Source: Rhizosphaericola sp047606825
GTDB lineage: Bacteria; Bacteroidota; Bacteroidia; Chitinophagales; Chitinophagaceae
DNA length: 64,000 nt
Reading direction: 5' to 3'
NCBI GenBank assembly: GCA_047606825.1
Contig: JASGDY010000093.1
Coordinates: forward strand, 33,577-97,576
Shown here: positions 63,816-64,000 of the stretch, one piece after another
Numbering within the stretch: position 1 is the stretch's first letter
Layout of the letters: each line of letters starts with the position of its first letter
Notes under the pieces: generated by a model
Seen by the model: only the letters and a program-made list of their open reading frames with translations
Database searches by the model: none
What the model was told of the DNA's origin: nothing
Position numbers and translations under genes: made by a program

Positions 63816-64000
63816 GGCGAAGTGGGATGTAATAAAAGTAGGACTTTCGATGCGACTACTTTAAATCGGCTGTGGGGGGTCATCCAAAACTCCGGTGCCT
63901 GACGCGCTGCGTCAGGCACCGGAGTTTTGGATGACCCCCCACAGCCGATTTAAAGTAGTCGCATCGAAAGTCCTACTTTTATTACATCCCACTTCGCCCT
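63814..64000. repeat. 187-bp palindrome with 92-bp perfect arms at the window end
   Basis: Bases 63814-63905 are the exact reverse complement of 63909-64000, with a 3-base centre (63906-63908). I checked the pairing base by base and found no mismatch in the arms. The left arm starts at the second base of the TAG stop of the preceding gene and the right arm ends at the last base of the window, so the full extent is unknown. It is either a natural long hairpin (very strong terminator-like or replication-active structure) or a fold-back artefact of assembly. Confidence 0.95.

Noticed and set aside
1..64000. tRNA or rRNA genes, CRISPR arrays, insertion sequences, replication origin
   Set aside because: Intergenic regions were read for tRNA T-loop motifs, regularly spaced repeats, transposase genes and DnaA-box clusters; none was recognised.

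Overview
The window is from a member of the Bacteroidota, most likely a Chitinophagales/Sphingobacteriales-type soil or plant-associated bacterium. Evidence: two SusC/SusD pairs, a hybrid two-component system regulator, many SPI/SPII exported proteins, promoters of the Bacteroidota form TTTG-N19-TAnnTTTG, and almost no Shine-Dalgarno sequences. The genus cannot be fixed from the sequence alone. No tRNA, rRNA, CRISPR array, transposase or integrase was seen.

Layout. 1-8.3 kb: the end of an exported protein, queA, a small acidic protein, and a three-gene tripartite efflux operon (TolC-like, adaptor, RND pump) with a textbook promoter. 8.3-18.7 kb: an AT-richer polysaccharide utilisation locus (LacI regulator with a perfect 38-bp palindromic operator, SusC, SusD, GH28-like beta-helix enzyme, GH92 alpha-mannosidase). 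Its right edge abuts a decayed fragment of a second RND pump gene, so it looks like an island inserted beside duplicated efflux genes. 18.9-27.3 kb: housekeeping genes on the minus strand (DUF6263 protein, RecQ, PlsC, SurE, ABC-F, DnaQ-like exonuclease). 27.4-38.3 kb: a second Sus-type locus (hybrid two-component system, SusC, SusD) with no glycoside hydrolase but a convergent endonuclease/exonuclease/phosphatase protein. 38.5-41.9 kb: a DPP-IV-like peptidase and an exported protein of unknown function. 41.9-45.4 kb: an AT-rich run of minus-strand accessory genes (DinB, PhzF, metallo-beta-lactamase fold, serine hydrolase) separated by attC-like imperfect inverted repeats, resembling gene cassettes. 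45.6-51.9 kb: secA, a YoeB toxin-antitoxin pair with an apparently leaderless promoter, atpG standing alone, and a lipoprotein that looks like a DUF922 protein without its metal-binding histidines.

51.9-63.8 kb is one functional cluster: GMC oxidoreductase plus gluconate-2-dehydrogenase-subunit-3 protein, two Gfo/Idh/MocA oxidoreductases, three TIM-barrel isomerase/epimerases, a nucleoside:H+ symporter-family transporter and two DUF1080 (3-keto-disaccharide hydrolase) proteins. Together they suggest periplasmic 3-oxidation of glycosides, cleavage of the 3-keto-glycosides and processing of the keto-sugars. It is the best candidate here for an under-described pathway.

The window ends in a near-perfect 187-bp palindrome with 92-bp arms that starts in the stop codon of the last gene. 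It is either a remarkable natural structure or an assembly fold-back.
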